A DNA stretch of 64,000 bases from Methanofastidiosum methylothiophilum (GCA_001587635.1 LNJE01000003.1:57970-121969); one strand, 5' to 3'; positions 7,810 through 17,301 are shown, counted from the stretch's first letter. A program made the numbers and translations. Notes: a model not told the origin generated them from the sequence alone.

Positions 7810-8836
7810 TTTTTTCCTTTTTTACCTCATAGGATAAATTTGGCTTAAAATCTTGAAATTCATTTTCATTTTTATTGTTCGAATCAANCGATTTATTTAA
7901 TTTGAAGCTTGCTGCATTAGCTTTATTAAGCTTGATTTTGAATTCTATATCCGCAGTCAATTCTTTTTCCAAGTTTAAACTTCNTTTCTCATTAAGTTTT
8001 TTTATAGTTAGGGTGCCACCTTTACTTTTAAGCAACTTGTTTACCGAGCATATGTCTATTTTTGAATCCTTCTGAGCTATTATTTCTTCAATTTTCTTTA
8101 GGATAATTTCTCCACCACTTAATTGAACTATTATGTAGACTTCTTCATCAGTTTCAAATGTTTTTAAAAAAAGTTCACCGAAATTCATTATCTCAAGAGT
8201 TTTTAATAAGATACAAATAATTATATAGTTCAATTGGCGAAAACTAAAATTGATTAAAGGTACTTTTGAAAAATCTTTTTTTATGACGTATTTATCTTTT
8301 AGTTCATCTTGTAATAGGAAGATACTAGTATTTATTACTTCATTTACATTGATTAGTTCCATGTCTTCATCAATATTTACTAAGTTTCTTAAAATTTTAA
8401 CAATTAAATCTATCTTTTCGTTACTTTTCATATTTAGCGATATTAAATTTTGTAGGAGATCAAATTTTGGATATGGGGAGTTTATTTTATAACATTGGTC
8501 TCTTAGCATTTTAAATTCAATTTTTAATAAATAATTTAAAATATTTTGATTCTTGACGGTCGTTGTTTTGTACAAGGTAAAGATTTTTTCGATATGATTA
8601 ACTAGTATAATATTAATGTGATTGTCACTAAATCCTTTTCTTAATTTAATCATTTCTTCTTGCAAAACTTCAGTAGCAGCCATGGCAGAGGTCAAAGAAT
8701 TGTTTAATTCATGGACTATCCCATGAATTAACTCTGTGAAAATTATTGATTCTCTTGATAAATCTTCTGTTGAATAATTTCCATCTACATGTTGATTATC
8801 TATCAATGAGTCCATATAATCCATCTTTTTGTACAT
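7781..8836 (-). CDS. Sensor histidine kinase-like protein with degenerate ATPase domain
   Basis: About 351 aa, cytoplasmic, without membrane segments. Residues around 35-50 carry a HisKA-like H-box (IHGIVHELNNSLTSA). The C-terminal half has the secondary pattern of an HATPase domain (FRQLNYIIICILLKTLEI in place of an N-box, LSGGEIILKKIEEI in place of a G-box), but the asparagine and glycine motifs that bind ATP-Mg are not apparent. It may be phosphorylated in trans or serve as a phosphotransfer or scaffold partner of the overlapping receiver gene. Two Ns fall in the C-terminal part. ATG 8836 has GAGGA about 10 nt upstream. Confidence 0.6.
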   Translation of the reverse strand: MYKKMDYMDSLIDNQHVDGNYSTEDLSRESIIFTELIHGIVHELNNSLTSAMAATEVLQEEMIKLRKGFSDNHINIILVNHIEKIFTLYKTTTVKNQNILNYLLKIEFKMLRDQCYKINSPYPKFDLLQNLISLNMKSNEKIDLIVKILRNLVNIDEDMELINVNEVINTSIFLLQDELKDKYVIKKDFSKVPLINFSFRQLNYIIICILLKTLEIMNFGELFLKTFETDEEVYIIVQLSGGEIILKKIEEIIAQKDSKIDICSVNKLLKSKGGTLTIKKLNEKXSLNLEKELTADIEFKIKLNKANAASFKLNKSXDSNNKNENEFQDFKPNLSYEVKKEKNQSKKYSNC

Positions 8837-9060
8837 ATCTTATTATCCTCTACATAATAAAAATAATGGAGAACTATAACTAACAACATACAATTTATTT
8901 GTTATCTTTATAAACTTATCGTTTTGTTATTGATATTCAATAGCAAAAAAAACAATTTATAGTAGTGTATTATTTATTAGTAAATTTTAGATTATTTAGA
9001 GAATGCATATATTATTTATATTTACTAATTTATGTATATAAAATAACTTTAAACCACAAA

Positions 9061-9070
9061 GTTTATAAAC
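9061..9070 (+). promoter_or_regulatory. TATA box of the small membrane protein gene
   Basis: GTTTATAAAC lies 23 to 32 bp before ATG 9093, the distance expected for a leaderless archaeal transcript. The 250 bp further upstream, to the divergent kinase start, is AT-rich with several TTTATA-like words and no other gene that I can see. Confidence 0.5.
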
Positions 9071-9092
9071 AAAATCAGAGGTTATATTTTTT

Positions 9093-9401
9093 ATGGCTTC
9101 CATTCAAAATAATGATTTAAAATTAATAAGTGAAGTCAAGACACTTATAGATGAGGTTATAGACAAAGTGCCTCCAAAAAAATATATTCAAACATCAAAT
9201 TTAGGAGCCTTAATTGTTTTTACCCTAGGTTGTATAATAGGATTTGAAATGTTTGTAATCAATCTTTTTATGACCTCTACCGTAATACTAAGTATTATCT
9301 TACTCGGATTCTTTTTTTTAATAGGTTTCCTAATGGGAATATATCTTGAAAAGCTTGAATCGTTAAATAAATCTTCTAATCCTTTTTATTCAAGTTATTA
9401 G
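9093..9401 (+). CDS. Small two-helix membrane protein
   Basis: A 102-aa protein with a soluble N-terminal 40 residues (LISEVKTLIDEVIDKV, amphipathic), then two hydrophobic spans (about residues 44-64 and 68-88) and a short charged tail (EKLESLNKSS). No family recognised. It lies between the divergent sensor gene and ipk, 42 bp from the latter, so co-transcription with ipk is possible. Confidence 0.55.
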   Translation: MASIQNNDLKLISEVKTLIDEVIDKVPPKKYIQTSNLGALIVFTLGCIIGFEMFVINLFMTSTVILSIILLGFFFLIGFLMGIYLEKLESLNKSSNPFYSSY

Positions 9402-9443
9402 ATTAATAGGAATCTTTTTAATATCATATGAATATTATTTTTT

Positions 9444-10220
9444 ATGATTATTATTAAAGCAGGCGGTTCGGCAATTACTAAAAAAAGTGAAGATTTTACC
9501 CCTAATATGGAGGTAATTTCCAATCTTGCACAAGAAATTAAAGATGCTGGAAGAGTATCCATATTGGTGCATGGTGCAGGTTCATATGGTCACCCAATCG
9601 CGAAGAAATATTCTTTAGGTAAGGGGTATTTGGATAACTATCAGCTTAAAGGATTTTCTGAAACAAGAGCCAGTGTTAGTGAACTTGATAGCATTGTACT
9701 AAAATCACTTATGCAAAATGGACTAACTCCAGTAAAGATAGGTACTTTCTCTAACTTTATTACATCCAATGGTAGAATAGTTGAATTTCACAAAGAACCT
9801 TTGCTTAGAGCAATAGAACTTGGTTTACTTCCAGTATTTACTGGAGACCTCGTATTTGATAGAGCTAGAGTATTCTCAATACTATCTGGTGATCAAATAG
9901 TATCTTATCTTTCAAAACTACTTAAACCATCAAGAGTAATATTTGGAACAGATGTTGATGGGATTTACACAGGGGATCCAAAAAAGGAAAATGTGAAATT
10001 GATTGATAGGATAACTGAAGATAATATCAATGAAATCTTTAAGTTTGCGAAAGATACTGGTGATGCTTCTGGGGGGATGGAAGGTAAATTATCAGAAATA
10101 ATACCTATATTTGATATGGGAATAGAAATAGATGTAATCAATTTAACTAAAAAAGGTATTCTATCTGAAACTATCAAAGGAAATGTAAAAGGAACTATAA
10201 TTAAAAAGAAAAATATTTAA
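9444..10220 (+). CDS. ipk: Isopentenyl phosphate kinase
   Basis: A 258-aa amino-acid-kinase-fold enzyme that phosphorylates isopentenyl phosphate to isopentenyl diphosphate in the archaeal alternative mevalonate pathway, feeding membrane ether lipids. Diagnostic features are IIKAGGSAIT at the N-terminus (phosphate binding), VHGAGSYGHPIA with the catalytic histidine (about residue 52), FGTDVDGIYTGDP (substrate and nucleotide region) and DASGGMEGKL near the C-terminus. Length fits the family. Start ATG 9444 is the first ATG of the frame. The neighbouring genes are not mevalonate genes. Confidence 0.92.
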   Translation: MIIIKAGGSAITKKSEDFTPNMEVISNLAQEIKDAGRVSILVHGAGSYGHPIAKKYSLGKGYLDNYQLKGFSETRASVSELDSIVLKSLMQNGLTPVKIGTFSNFITSNGRIVEFHKEPLLRAIELGLLPVFTGDLVFDRARVFSILSGDQIVSYLSKLLKPSRVIFGTDVDGIYTGDPKKENVKLIDRITEDNINEIFKFAKDTGDASGGMEGKLSEIIPIFDMGIEIDVINLTKKGILSETIKGNVKGTIIKKKNI

Positions 10221-10319
10221 AATAATTCTAATATTTTTAATAAATAAATATTTTACTATTTCTAAAATAAAAGAATGTGCACTAAATACCTAAATAAAAA
10301 CATTATAAAGATTTTTCTA

Positions 10320-11555
10320 ATGACTTCTCTTGAGAAGATAACTCATCTTGCTTACCAAAGTAAATATGATTGTATAGGTGATAGAAGTAGAGTATTTGAC
10401 GTTGATTTCTCCAAGCTAGACACTTTAAGCCAAGGAACTAAACATGACATGTGCACATCTTCTTTATCTGCAAGAGTTGCTAATCAAAATGAAGTATTTG
10501 AGGACGAGATCAGACCAGTATATTACCCTCCATTTACAACAACTGGATGTTCCGTTTCATTGTTTAAGACTCTCTTCACAAACTATTGCACTCATGATTG
10601 CAAGTACTGCCAAAATTCAACTGAATATAATGGGCATAAAAAAATCTATTCCTATACTCCTGAGGAATTAGCTAAAATAACGATATCACTTTATAAGGGA
10701 AAATATATAGATGGCCTTTTCTTAAGCTCTGGCATAAGTTCAGACGAAAATATAACAACTGAAAAAATGATTGAAACAATAAAAATCTTAAAAGAAAGAT
10801 ATAATTTTGCAGGGTACATCCATTTTAAAGTATTGCCAGGAGTGTCATACGAATATATTAAACAAGCATCTGAAATTGCGGATAGGCTCAGTATTAACAT
10901 AGAGACTCCATCTAACAATTATCTTTCAGAATTGAGCAGTACAAAAAACTATGTGAAAGATATTTTAAAAAGGCAAAATTATATTAAAAAATTAGAATTG
11001 AAAAAAAATCTCCCCTCTGGTCAAACTACACAATTGGTAGTAGGTGCATGTAGGGAAAGCGACTTTGAAATATTCAAAAGAGTCATTAAAGAATATAAAG
11101 AAATGATGTTAAAAAGAGTATATTATTCTGCATTTAATCCCCTTCAAGGAACTCCTTTAGAAAAAACTTCTGAACAACCTATGTGGCGAGAGCATAGGCT
11201 ATATCAATTGGATTGGCTATATAGAATCTATAATTTTTCAGAAAAAGAGGTCAAAATAGCATTTAATGAAGAAGGATTTCTAAATAACAAGGATCCTAAA
11301 TTACAAATTGCACTAAAAACATTTGATTCTGGAATAGATCCAAATGAAGCATCTTATGATGAACTTATAAGAATCCCAGGTATTGGACCTAAAAGCGCTT
11401 ATAGGATTATCAACTTTAGAAAAAGAAATAATATTTTTAAAAGAGAACAACTATTAAACTTAGGTGTTAAGATAAAGAATGCCACACCCTTCTTAAAAAT
11501 TAATGGTGCAGAATATATAAAAATTGATAAGTGGATAGAATGTAAGAGTCAATGA
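10320..11555 (+). CDS. Radical SAM protein, putative DNA modification/repair family
   Basis: About 411 aa. A radical SAM CxxxCxxC (CTHDCKYC) lies within YCTHDCKYCQNSTEYNG, preceded by the family-specific GTKHDMCTSS and PPFTTTGCSVSLFKTLFTN. The C-terminal 70 residues hold a helix-hairpin-helix (LIRIPGIGPKSAYRII), which implies DNA binding. This matches the family named putative DNA modification/repair radical SAM protein (TIGR03916), often beside a uracil-DNA-glycosylase-like partner; no such partner is visible here. A start at 10275 is in frame, but MTSLEKITHLAYQSKYD from 10320 agrees better with the usual N-terminus. Confidence 0.8.
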   Translation: MTSLEKITHLAYQSKYDCIGDRSRVFDVDFSKLDTLSQGTKHDMCTSSLSARVANQNEVFEDEIRPVYYPPFTTTGCSVSLFKTLFTNYCTHDCKYCQNSTEYNGHKKIYSYTPEELAKITISLYKGKYIDGLFLSSGISSDENITTEKMIETIKILKERYNFAGYIHFKVLPGVSYEYIKQASEIADRLSINIETPSNNYLSELSSTKNYVKDILKRQNYIKKLELKKNLPSGQTTQLVVGACRESDFEIFKRVIKEYKEMMLKRVYYSAFNPLQGTPLEKTSEQPMWREHRLYQLDWLYRIYNFSEKEVKIAFNEEGFLNNKDPKLQIALKTFDSGIDPNEASYDELIRIPGIGPKSAYRIINFRKRNNIFKREQLLNLGVKIKNATPFLKINGAEYIKIDKWIECKSQ

Positions 11556-11557
11556 GT

Positions 11558-11630
11558 GTGTCAAATTATCTTTTATATAATAAAAATATTTATCTTAATC
11601 TCCTAGAACTATAAAAGAGTATTTTGACAC
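11558..11630. terminator. Imperfect inverted repeat after the radical SAM gene
   Basis: GTGTCAAA (11558-11565) and TTTGACAC (11623-11630) are exact inverse partners. The match extends imperfectly to about 18 bp as TTATCTTTT against AAAAGAGTA. It overlaps the gap between the radical SAM gene and the convergent adk gene, so it may end transcription. The rest of this 240-bp gap (to 11794) has no gene that I can see. Confidence 0.4.
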
Positions 11631-11794
11631 GAATTAAACATAGTCTAAAAAGACCTTTATATGATGCGAACATTTGAAAAGTTTTAATGCAACTCTAAAC
11701 AATATAATTCTTTAGTCGATTCCAATGGGATTTAGATATCCCTACAATATGAAAAATATATTATATTTCCCAATGGGTTAAAGAGAGAAAAAAA

Positions 11795-12433
11795 TTAATA
11801 TTTTAAAATATTAAGTATGTCATTTGTAACTTCAGTAATATTTTTATTACCATTGACGTTTTTTATTTTTTGTTTATAATATTTTATTAATGGCGCCGTT
11901 TGTTTTCTATAAACTTCGAGCCTATTTCTTATGACCTCTTCTTTATCGTCTTCTCGTTGATGAAGTTTAAATCCACAAGAATCACAAGTCATTTCTTTTT
12001 TTGGTTTTTTATATAATAAATTATATACTTCCCCACAATTAGCACATGATAGTCTTTTTGATATTCTATTAATTATGTCTTCATCTGGTACATCTATATT
12101 AATGATATGGTCTAAAGATATACTCATTTGCCCAAGTAAATCGTCTAATGCTTCTGCTTGTGCAATTGTTCTTGGAAAACCATCTAGTAAAAATCCTTTC
12201 TTACAATCATCTTCTAAAAATCTATCTTTAATCATCTGTATAATTATCTTGTCAGGAACCAAACTCCCAATATCCATATATTTTTTTGCAGATAAGCCTA
12301 TTTCTGTATTTCTTTTTACGTTATTCCTTAATATATCTCCAGTAGATATGTGAGGGATATCAAAAGTTTTACATATGATCTCAGCTTGAGTTCCTTTACC
12401 ACAACCAGGCGGACCTAAGAGAATTATTCTCAT
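11795..12433 (-). CDS. adk: Adenylate kinase, zinc-LID (bacterial) type
   Basis: About 212 aa; converts ATP + AMP to 2 ADP. P-loop GPPGCGKGTQAE at residues 7-18, DGFPRTIAQAEAL in the CORE/NMP region, and a LID domain with four cysteines (CANCGEVY and CDSCGFK) that binds structural zinc, as in many bacterial enzymes. It is not the short archaeal-type trimeric AK. In many archaeal spc operons an adk lies next to secY; here it is unlinked. Start taken at the second ATG (12433), which agrees with MRIILLGPPG. Confidence 0.93.
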   Translation of the reverse strand: MRIILLGPPGCGKGTQAEIICKTFDIPHISTGDILRNNVKRNTEIGLSAKKYMDIGSLVPDKIIIQMIKDRFLEDDCKKGFLLDGFPRTIAQAEALDDLLGQMSISLDHIINIDVPDEDIINRISKRLSCANCGEVYNLLYKKPKKEMTCDSCGFKLHQREDDKEEVIRNRLEVYRKQTAPLIKYYKQKIKNVNGNKNITEVTNDILNILKY

Positions 12434-12472
12434 CAAAACACCAATTAGAAACTTATATAGTTGCTTTTAAAG

Positions 12473-13291
12473 CTATTCTTTTGACAATGGATGTGCTTTG
12501 GCGTAGACTTTTTTTCGTCTTTCATCAGTTATATGTGTGTATATCTGTGTTGTAGCTAAATTTGAATGGCCGAGTAATTCTTTAATAACGACAATATCAG
12601 CATCTCCTTCGAGCATATGGGTTGCAAAAGAGTGTCTCAATACATGTGGGGAAACTTTTTTTTCGATTCCTGCTTTTTTAGAATATTTTTTTATCAGCCA
12701 TTGGATAGTTCTTGCAGATATTCTTTCGCCGTGGGTACTTAAAAAAAGTGCCTCATTATCATCATTTCTCTCTGAGATATAGTGGCTTATCATTTCTTGG
12801 GTCCTAGGGTCAACAAAAACTATACGATCTTTAGCACCTTTACCAGATATAACGTGTATTGATTCAGTTTTGATATCATTTTTATTAAGATTAACTAACT
12901 CAGATACTCTCAAACCTGTAGAATATAATAATCTAATTAAGCACTTATCTCGTAATCTATCTGTTTTTTCAAGTAAAATTTTTATTTCCTCTCTTGTCAA
13001 AAATTTGGGCAAGGGTTTGGACAATTTTGGAAGCTGTATCTTATCTGCAATGTCAATATTCTGATACCTAAAAAAGGAACGTAATGCATTAAGGTGTCTA
13101 TGTATTGTTCTATTAGTTGCATTTTTTTGATTTTTAAGATGTATCATATATCTTTTAATATCTTGTTCGTTTATGTTTTCAGGAGATTTATTGGTAAATT
13201 TTAGAAAGTTTGAAATTGTATACCTATAATTTCTAATTGTATTTTTGGATTGGCCTCGAAGCTCCAATTCCATCAAGTAATCCTCAATCAT
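12473..13291 (-). CDS. xerA: Tyrosine recombinase XerA
   Basis: A 272-aa recombinase that probably resolves chromosome dimers at dif. An N-terminal SAM-like domain (EDYLMELELRGQSKNTIRNY) is followed by the catalytic domain with Arg in STGLRVSEL, HVLRHSFATH, GHSNLATTQ and the nucleophile Tyr in IYTHI. Length fits XerA/XerC/XerD. It lies 36 bp upstream-facing of adk on the same strand. It is not next to any att site, so it is probably the housekeeping recombinase rather than the island's integrase. Confidence 0.9.
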   Translation of the reverse strand: MIEDYLMELELRGQSKNTIRNYRYTISNFLKFTNKSPENINEQDIKRYMIHLKNQKNATNRTIHRHLNALRSFFRYQNIDIADKIQLPKLSKPLPKFLTREEIKILLEKTDRLRDKCLIRLLYSTGLRVSELVNLNKNDIKTESIHVISGKGAKDRIVFVDPRTQEMISHYISERNDDNEALFLSTHGERISARTIQWLIKKYSKKAGIEKKVSPHVLRHSFATHMLEGDADIVVIKELLGHSNLATTQIYTHITDERRKKVYAKAHPLSKE

Positions 13292-13372
13292 ATATAAAAT
13301 ATTATTAAATACTATATAAATTTTGCGTATAATTAATATAAACCTTATATATTCTTTATCCTACCTCTTGAC

Positions 13373-14227
13373 ATGTTAATTTCATATCTCGCCCTTTTGG
13401 GAAGAATAGTCCTGCTGGGCTGGGAAAGAATTTTGGTAAAAAAACTTGGCGAAAATTCTGATAGTATTAGCGGCACTTTTCTATTTTTTGGATTAGGAAC
13501 AATATTTTTAGTACCTACGCTTCTATTTGTGGATATTGTATTAAACGTGTCAATTCTAACATTTGTTGCATTGAGTAGCATTGTATATTCTATTGCATTT
13601 TGGTTGTATGTAAAATCTCTATCCGATGGTGAAGCTTCATTGGTAAGCCCATTGTATAATTTCAATGTATTTTTTTTATTAATATTAGCCGTAATATTCC
13701 TAAATGAAAAAATTACATTTTTCAAAGTGGCCGGATTAATATTTCTATTTTATGGTGTGTCTTTCTTAAATAGAAAAAGCAACTTATTTGAATCGTTTAA
13801 GGCAATATTTTTGGATAGACCATGTCAATACATGATAATCGCTTCACTATTAATTGCAATTGGTAGAACTATAGATGGTAACGCAATAAAGATAGTTAGT
13901 CCAACGCTTTATGCTTTTTATCTAAACTTAGGAATTACAGTTTTCTTGTTAGGATACATCCTAATCAAAGGGAATATAATGACCACAATCAATTTATTTA
14001 AGGAAAAAAAGAAAATCGCAACTTTAAGCGGGGGGATAAATGCATATTCTTACTTACTTTTGTTAATTGCATTTACAGGAATAGAAGTAAGTATTGCTGA
14101 ACCTACTTCAATGACTGCCATGATTATTACAGTTCTTTTGGCTGGGCGGATACTCAAAGAGAATATCAAAGAAAGAATAGTGGGTGTTGCAATAATGCTA
14201 ATTGGACTATGGATGTTATTTATTTAG
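13373..14227 (+). CDS. EamA/DMT-superfamily transporter
   Basis: A 284-aa integral membrane protein with about ten hydrophobic spans arranged as two EamA repeats (residues 1-125 and 140-284). The second repeat ends with EPTSMTAMIITVLLAGRIL and GVAIMLIGLWMLFI. Members export metabolites or take up nucleotide sugars; the substrate cannot be told from the sequence. The gene is divergent from xerA, sharing an AT-rich 80-bp promoter region. Confidence 0.85.
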   Translation: MLISYLALLGRIVLLGWERILVKKLGENSDSISGTFLFFGLGTIFLVPTLLFVDIVLNVSILTFVALSSIVYSIAFWLYVKSLSDGEASLVSPLYNFNVFFLLILAVIFLNEKITFFKVAGLIFLFYGVSFLNRKSNLFESFKAIFLDRPCQYMIIASLLIAIGRTIDGNAIKIVSPTLYAFYLNLGITVFLLGYILIKGNIMTTINLFKEKKKIATLSGGINAYSYLLLLIAFTGIEVSIAEPTSMTAMIITVLLAGRILKENIKERIVGVAIMLIGLWMLFI

Positions 14228-14547
14228 TTTAGAATTAATGGATATTAAGGCAACTACTGTAAATGTCCACGATGCCCATATGATCTATACCCAAGAAGGG
14301 CAATAATTTATCAAGAAAAGAGATATTTTGGCATAGTGTCAAAGACGATGTAGTACTTAAAGATTAAATTTTTAATTATACTTTATTTCTTTTGATATAT
14401 TATACTTTTTCTTATAAAATAAAACATATCATCTAAAAATGAATAGAATTAATCTAACTTTCATTGTTTTTTACTTTTTGGATTTAAAGCATCAATAATT
14501 TAACATTAATCTTATATATCTTTCATTATTCATAAGAAAGGGATTTA
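14228..14547. other. 320-bp intergenic region with a possible Cys-rich gene fragment
   Basis: A short plus-strand frame just after the transporter reads GNYCKCPRCPYDLYPRR (about 14252-14305) and runs on to a stop near 14352. The CxCxxC spacing resembles the archaeal Cys-rich DUF2769 type, but there is no start codon, so it may be a decayed fragment. The remaining 200 bp is AT-rich. The argJ promoter is near its right end (CTTATATATC, about 14511-14520) with ribosome site GAAAGGG at about 14537. Confidence 0.3.
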
Positions 14548-15735
14548 ATGAAAATTATTAAAGCAGGTATAACTGCAGTTAAGGGAATAAAAGGTCAAGG
14601 TATACATGCTGGATTTAAAAAAAATAAATTAGATTTTACTATAATTTATTCTGAAAGGATATGTACTGCTGCAGGGGTATTTACAAAAAATAAGGCTGCT
14701 GCTGCACCAGTATTGCTTGACAGGAAGTTTCTTTCCGACGGAAAGGCACAAGCTATAGTATGTAATAGTGGATTTGCAAATGCATGTACGGGAGAAGAGG
14801 GAATGAATAACGCATTGTTTACGGCAGAATATGCAAGTGAGAAACTTGGAATCAGAAAAGAAAACTGTCTTGTTTTTTCTACAGGTATTATAGGCATTCC
14901 TTTACCAATGGACATTATGAAAAATGCAATCGATACAACTGTTCCCTTGTTAGAAAGTTCTAACAGCGCATCTGAAAACATTGCAAATGCCATACTCACC
15001 ACAGATTTAGTTAAAAAAGAAATTGCTATAGAAAATGATAACTACACTATATCTGGGATAACTAAAGGAAGTGGGATGATAAATCCGAACATGGCTACGA
15101 TGCTTTGTTTTATTTTTACAGATGCTGATGTTTCCTCAAATATCTTAGAAAAATGTTTGAAAAACTCAGTTAATAAATCGTTTAATAGGATATCTGTTGA
15201 TGGGGATACTAGTACAAATGATTCTGTTGTAGTTTTAGCAAATGGACTTTCAAATGTAAAAGTTGATACAATTGATAAAATTGAAAGTTTTAGTAAAGCA
15301 CTTGATTTTGTATGTGTAGAACTGGCCAAAAAAATTGCAAGAGATGGAGAAGGTGCAACAAAATTAATTGAATGTGAATGCGTTAATGCAAAAAGTCAAG
15401 AAGATGCAGAAAGAATATCAAAATCAGTAATTGATTCTAGTTTAGTTAAATCTGCAGTATTTGGTGAAGATCCAAATTGGGGGAGAATTATTGCTGCTGT
15501 AGGATACTCAGGAGCAGAGATGGAATTAGATAAAATTGAGATATATTTGGGAACTTTAAGAGTGGTGAATAAAGGGATTGGTGTAAGCTTTTCTCAAGAA
15601 GAAGCTAAGAAAGAGTTACAGAAGGAATGTGTAAAAATTATTATTAATATGAATTTAGGTAACTTTTGTTCAAAAGCGTGGGGTTGTGATCTTTCTTATA
15701 ATTATGTTAAAATAAATGCACAATATCATACTTAG
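14548..15735 (+). CDS. argJ: Bifunctional ornithine acetyltransferase / N-acetylglutamate synthase
   Basis: A 395-aa enzyme of the cyclic arginine pathway: it moves acetyl from N-acetylornithine to glutamate and may also use acetyl-CoA. The proenzyme self-cleaves before the conserved Thr in GMINPNMATMLCFIFTDA; downstream SVDGDTSTNDSVVVLANG and SAVFGEDPNWGRI are family signatures. The sequence ends NYVKINAQYHT, matching the usual ArgJ C-terminus. Start ATG has a GAAAGGG ribosome site. argD follows 9 bp later, so the two form an operon. Confidence 0.95.
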   Translation: MKIIKAGITAVKGIKGQGIHAGFKKNKLDFTIIYSERICTAAGVFTKNKAAAAPVLLDRKFLSDGKAQAIVCNSGFANACTGEEGMNNALFTAEYASEKLGIRKENCLVFSTGIIGIPLPMDIMKNAIDTTVPLLESSNSASENIANAILTTDLVKKEIAIENDNYTISGITKGSGMINPNMATMLCFIFTDADVSSNILEKCLKNSVNKSFNRISVDGDTSTNDSVVVLANGLSNVKVDTIDKIESFSKALDFVCVELAKKIARDGEGATKLIECECVNAKSQEDAERISKSVIDSSLVKSAVFGEDPNWGRIIAAVGYSGAEMELDKIEIYLGTLRVVNKGIGVSFSQEEAKKELQKECVKIIINMNLGNFCSKAWGCDLSYNYVKINAQYHT

Positions 15736-15744
15736 AGGGATAAA

Positions 15745-16914
15745 ATGAATTTAGAAGAAGCAAAAAATCTTGAAAACAAATATGTTTTCAATACTTATGG
15801 AAGATTTCCTTTAGTTGTAGAAAAAGGTGAAGGATGTTATTTATATTCAACAGATGGCAAAAAATATCTTGATTTTTTAGCGGGAATTGCCGTTAATTCA
15901 CTTGGGCATGCACATCCAAATATTGTCAAATGCATATCTGAACAAGCAAAAAAAGTTATCCATGTAAGTAACTTTTACCATATTCCTTCACAATATCTCC
16001 TAGGAAAAAAACTATGTGAAACTTCTGGGCTTGACAGAGCATTTTTTTGTAATAGCGGAGCTGAAGCAAATGAAGGTGCAATTAAACTTGCAAGACGTTA
16101 TCAATCACAAAAAGGTAAAGATGAAATAATTTACTTTTCACAATCATTTCATGGTAGAACAATTACTACTTTAATGGCTACTGATAAAGACAAGTATAGA
16201 GTAGGATTTGGTCCTTTTCCCCCAGGATTTATTAGGGCGGAATATAATAATATCAATGACGTTGTTGAAAAAGTAAATAAAAAAACTGCTGCTTTATTAG
16301 TTGAACCCATACAAGGAGAAGGTGGAATAAATATAGCATCGAAAGAATTCATGGGAGCCCTTTCAGACCTTAGAGAAGATAAAGAAATTTTAATAATTTT
16401 TGATGAAGTTCAATGTGGGATAGGAAGAACTGGGAAATGGTTTGGATTTCAACACTACGATGTTCAACCAGATATTATAACTTTGGCTAAAGCACTTGGA
16501 GGGGGGGTACCAATAGGTGCAATTGTTGCCAAAAATGAAATATCTGATGTTTTGAAACAAGGGGACCACGGATCTACTTTTGGAGGAAATCCACTAGTTA
16601 CTTCTGTTGGTTTAACTGTAATGAATACCATTGAATCTGATAAATTAATTCAAAATTCTGAAAAAATGGGAAAATACTTGCTTAAAAATCTGGAATTCAT
16701 GTTAGATATGCCACATGTAAATGATGTTAGGGGCATGGGATTGATGGTAGGTATAGAATTTGATGAGTCATGTAGCGAATATGTAAAAAGATGTTTTGAA
16801 AATAACTTACTTGTAAGTTGCACAAGAGACAAAGTGGTAAGGCTCGTGCCTCCATTAATTGTATCTAAAAACGAGATAAATGAAGCAGTAGAAATAATGA
16901 AAAAATCATTTTAA
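15745..16914 (+). CDS. argD: Acetylornithine aminotransferase
   Basis: A 389-aa class-III PLP aminotransferase that makes N-acetylornithine from the semialdehyde. Motifs: FCNSGAEANEGAIKLARRY, SFHGRTITT, EPIQGEGG, IFDEVQCGIGRTG, and the PLP lysine in ITLAKALGGG. It starts with GAGGGATAAAATG, 9 bp after argJ, so it is translated from the same transcript. It may also act on LysW-type lysine intermediates, but pairing with argJ favours arginine. Its stop abuts the convergent nac gene at 16915. Confidence 0.94.
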   Translation: MNLEEAKNLENKYVFNTYGRFPLVVEKGEGCYLYSTDGKKYLDFLAGIAVNSLGHAHPNIVKCISEQAKKVIHVSNFYHIPSQYLLGKKLCETSGLDRAFFCNSGAEANEGAIKLARRYQSQKGKDEIIYFSQSFHGRTITTLMATDKDKYRVGFGPFPPGFIRAEYNNINDVVEKVNKKTAALLVEPIQGEGGINIASKEFMGALSDLREDKEILIIFDEVQCGIGRTGKWFGFQHYDVQPDIITLAKALGGGVPIGAIVAKNEISDVLKQGDHGSTFGGNPLVTSVGLTVMNTIESDKLIQNSEKMGKYLLKNLEFMLDMPHVNDVRGMGLMVGIEFDESCSEYVKRCFENNLLVSCTRDKVVRLVPPLIVSKNEINEAVEIMKKSF

Positions 16915-17253
16915 TTATTTCTGTAACTCAAGTATGGTGGCAGCGATATCCCCTTTATTTTTCACTAAAAGGCTTTTTGCTTTTTCTTTATTTACTCCTG
17001 TTTGAGTAACTACTAGTTCTATATCTTCATCATTTATTATAACTTCTATTTCCTTTGTTTCTTCTTTATAAGTACCTGTAAGTTGATAAGTTTTCTGACC
17101 CATCATTGTAGTTTCAGTAACCTGTGGATTATCAAAGACAAGTTTTTTATCTTTCATAAAAATAATTACTTTTTCTGCAGGAATGTCTTTAGTAGATACC
17201 CCCATTTGTTTCATCATTTTCTGCATTTTTCTTTGATCCATTTTTGGAAACAT
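16915..17253 (-). CDS. nac: Nascent polypeptide-associated complex protein (NAC)
   Basis: A 112-aa archaeal NAC-alpha homologue that binds nascent chains at the ribosomal exit tunnel. N-terminal basic MDQRKMQKMMKQMGV ribosome-binding segment, central NAC beta domain (IIFMKDKKLVFDNPQV), and C-terminal UBA-like domain (IELVVTQTGVNKEKAKSLL ... DIAATILEL). Length is typical. It ends one base from argD on the opposite strand. Confidence 0.93.
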   Translation of the reverse strand: MFPKMDQRKMQKMMKQMGVSTKDIPAEKVIIFMKDKKLVFDNPQVTETTMMGQKTYQLTGTYKEETKEIEVIINDEDIELVVTQTGVNKEKAKSLLVKNKGDIAATILELQK

Positions 17254-17301
17254 TATATCACCTAATATAAGAAAATAAAAGAAAAAATATAAAGCTAACT
17301 A

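Noticed and set aside
7781..7821. Programmed -1 frameshift joining the sensor and receiver
   Set aside because: A AAA AAT heptamer occurs, but the receiver is in the +1 frame relative to the sensor; a -1 slip leads to a stop after seven codons.
12473..13291. XerA as the integrase of the tRNA-Leu island
   Set aside because: It is 12 kb from the island, on the conserved chromosome, and of housekeeping XerA type.
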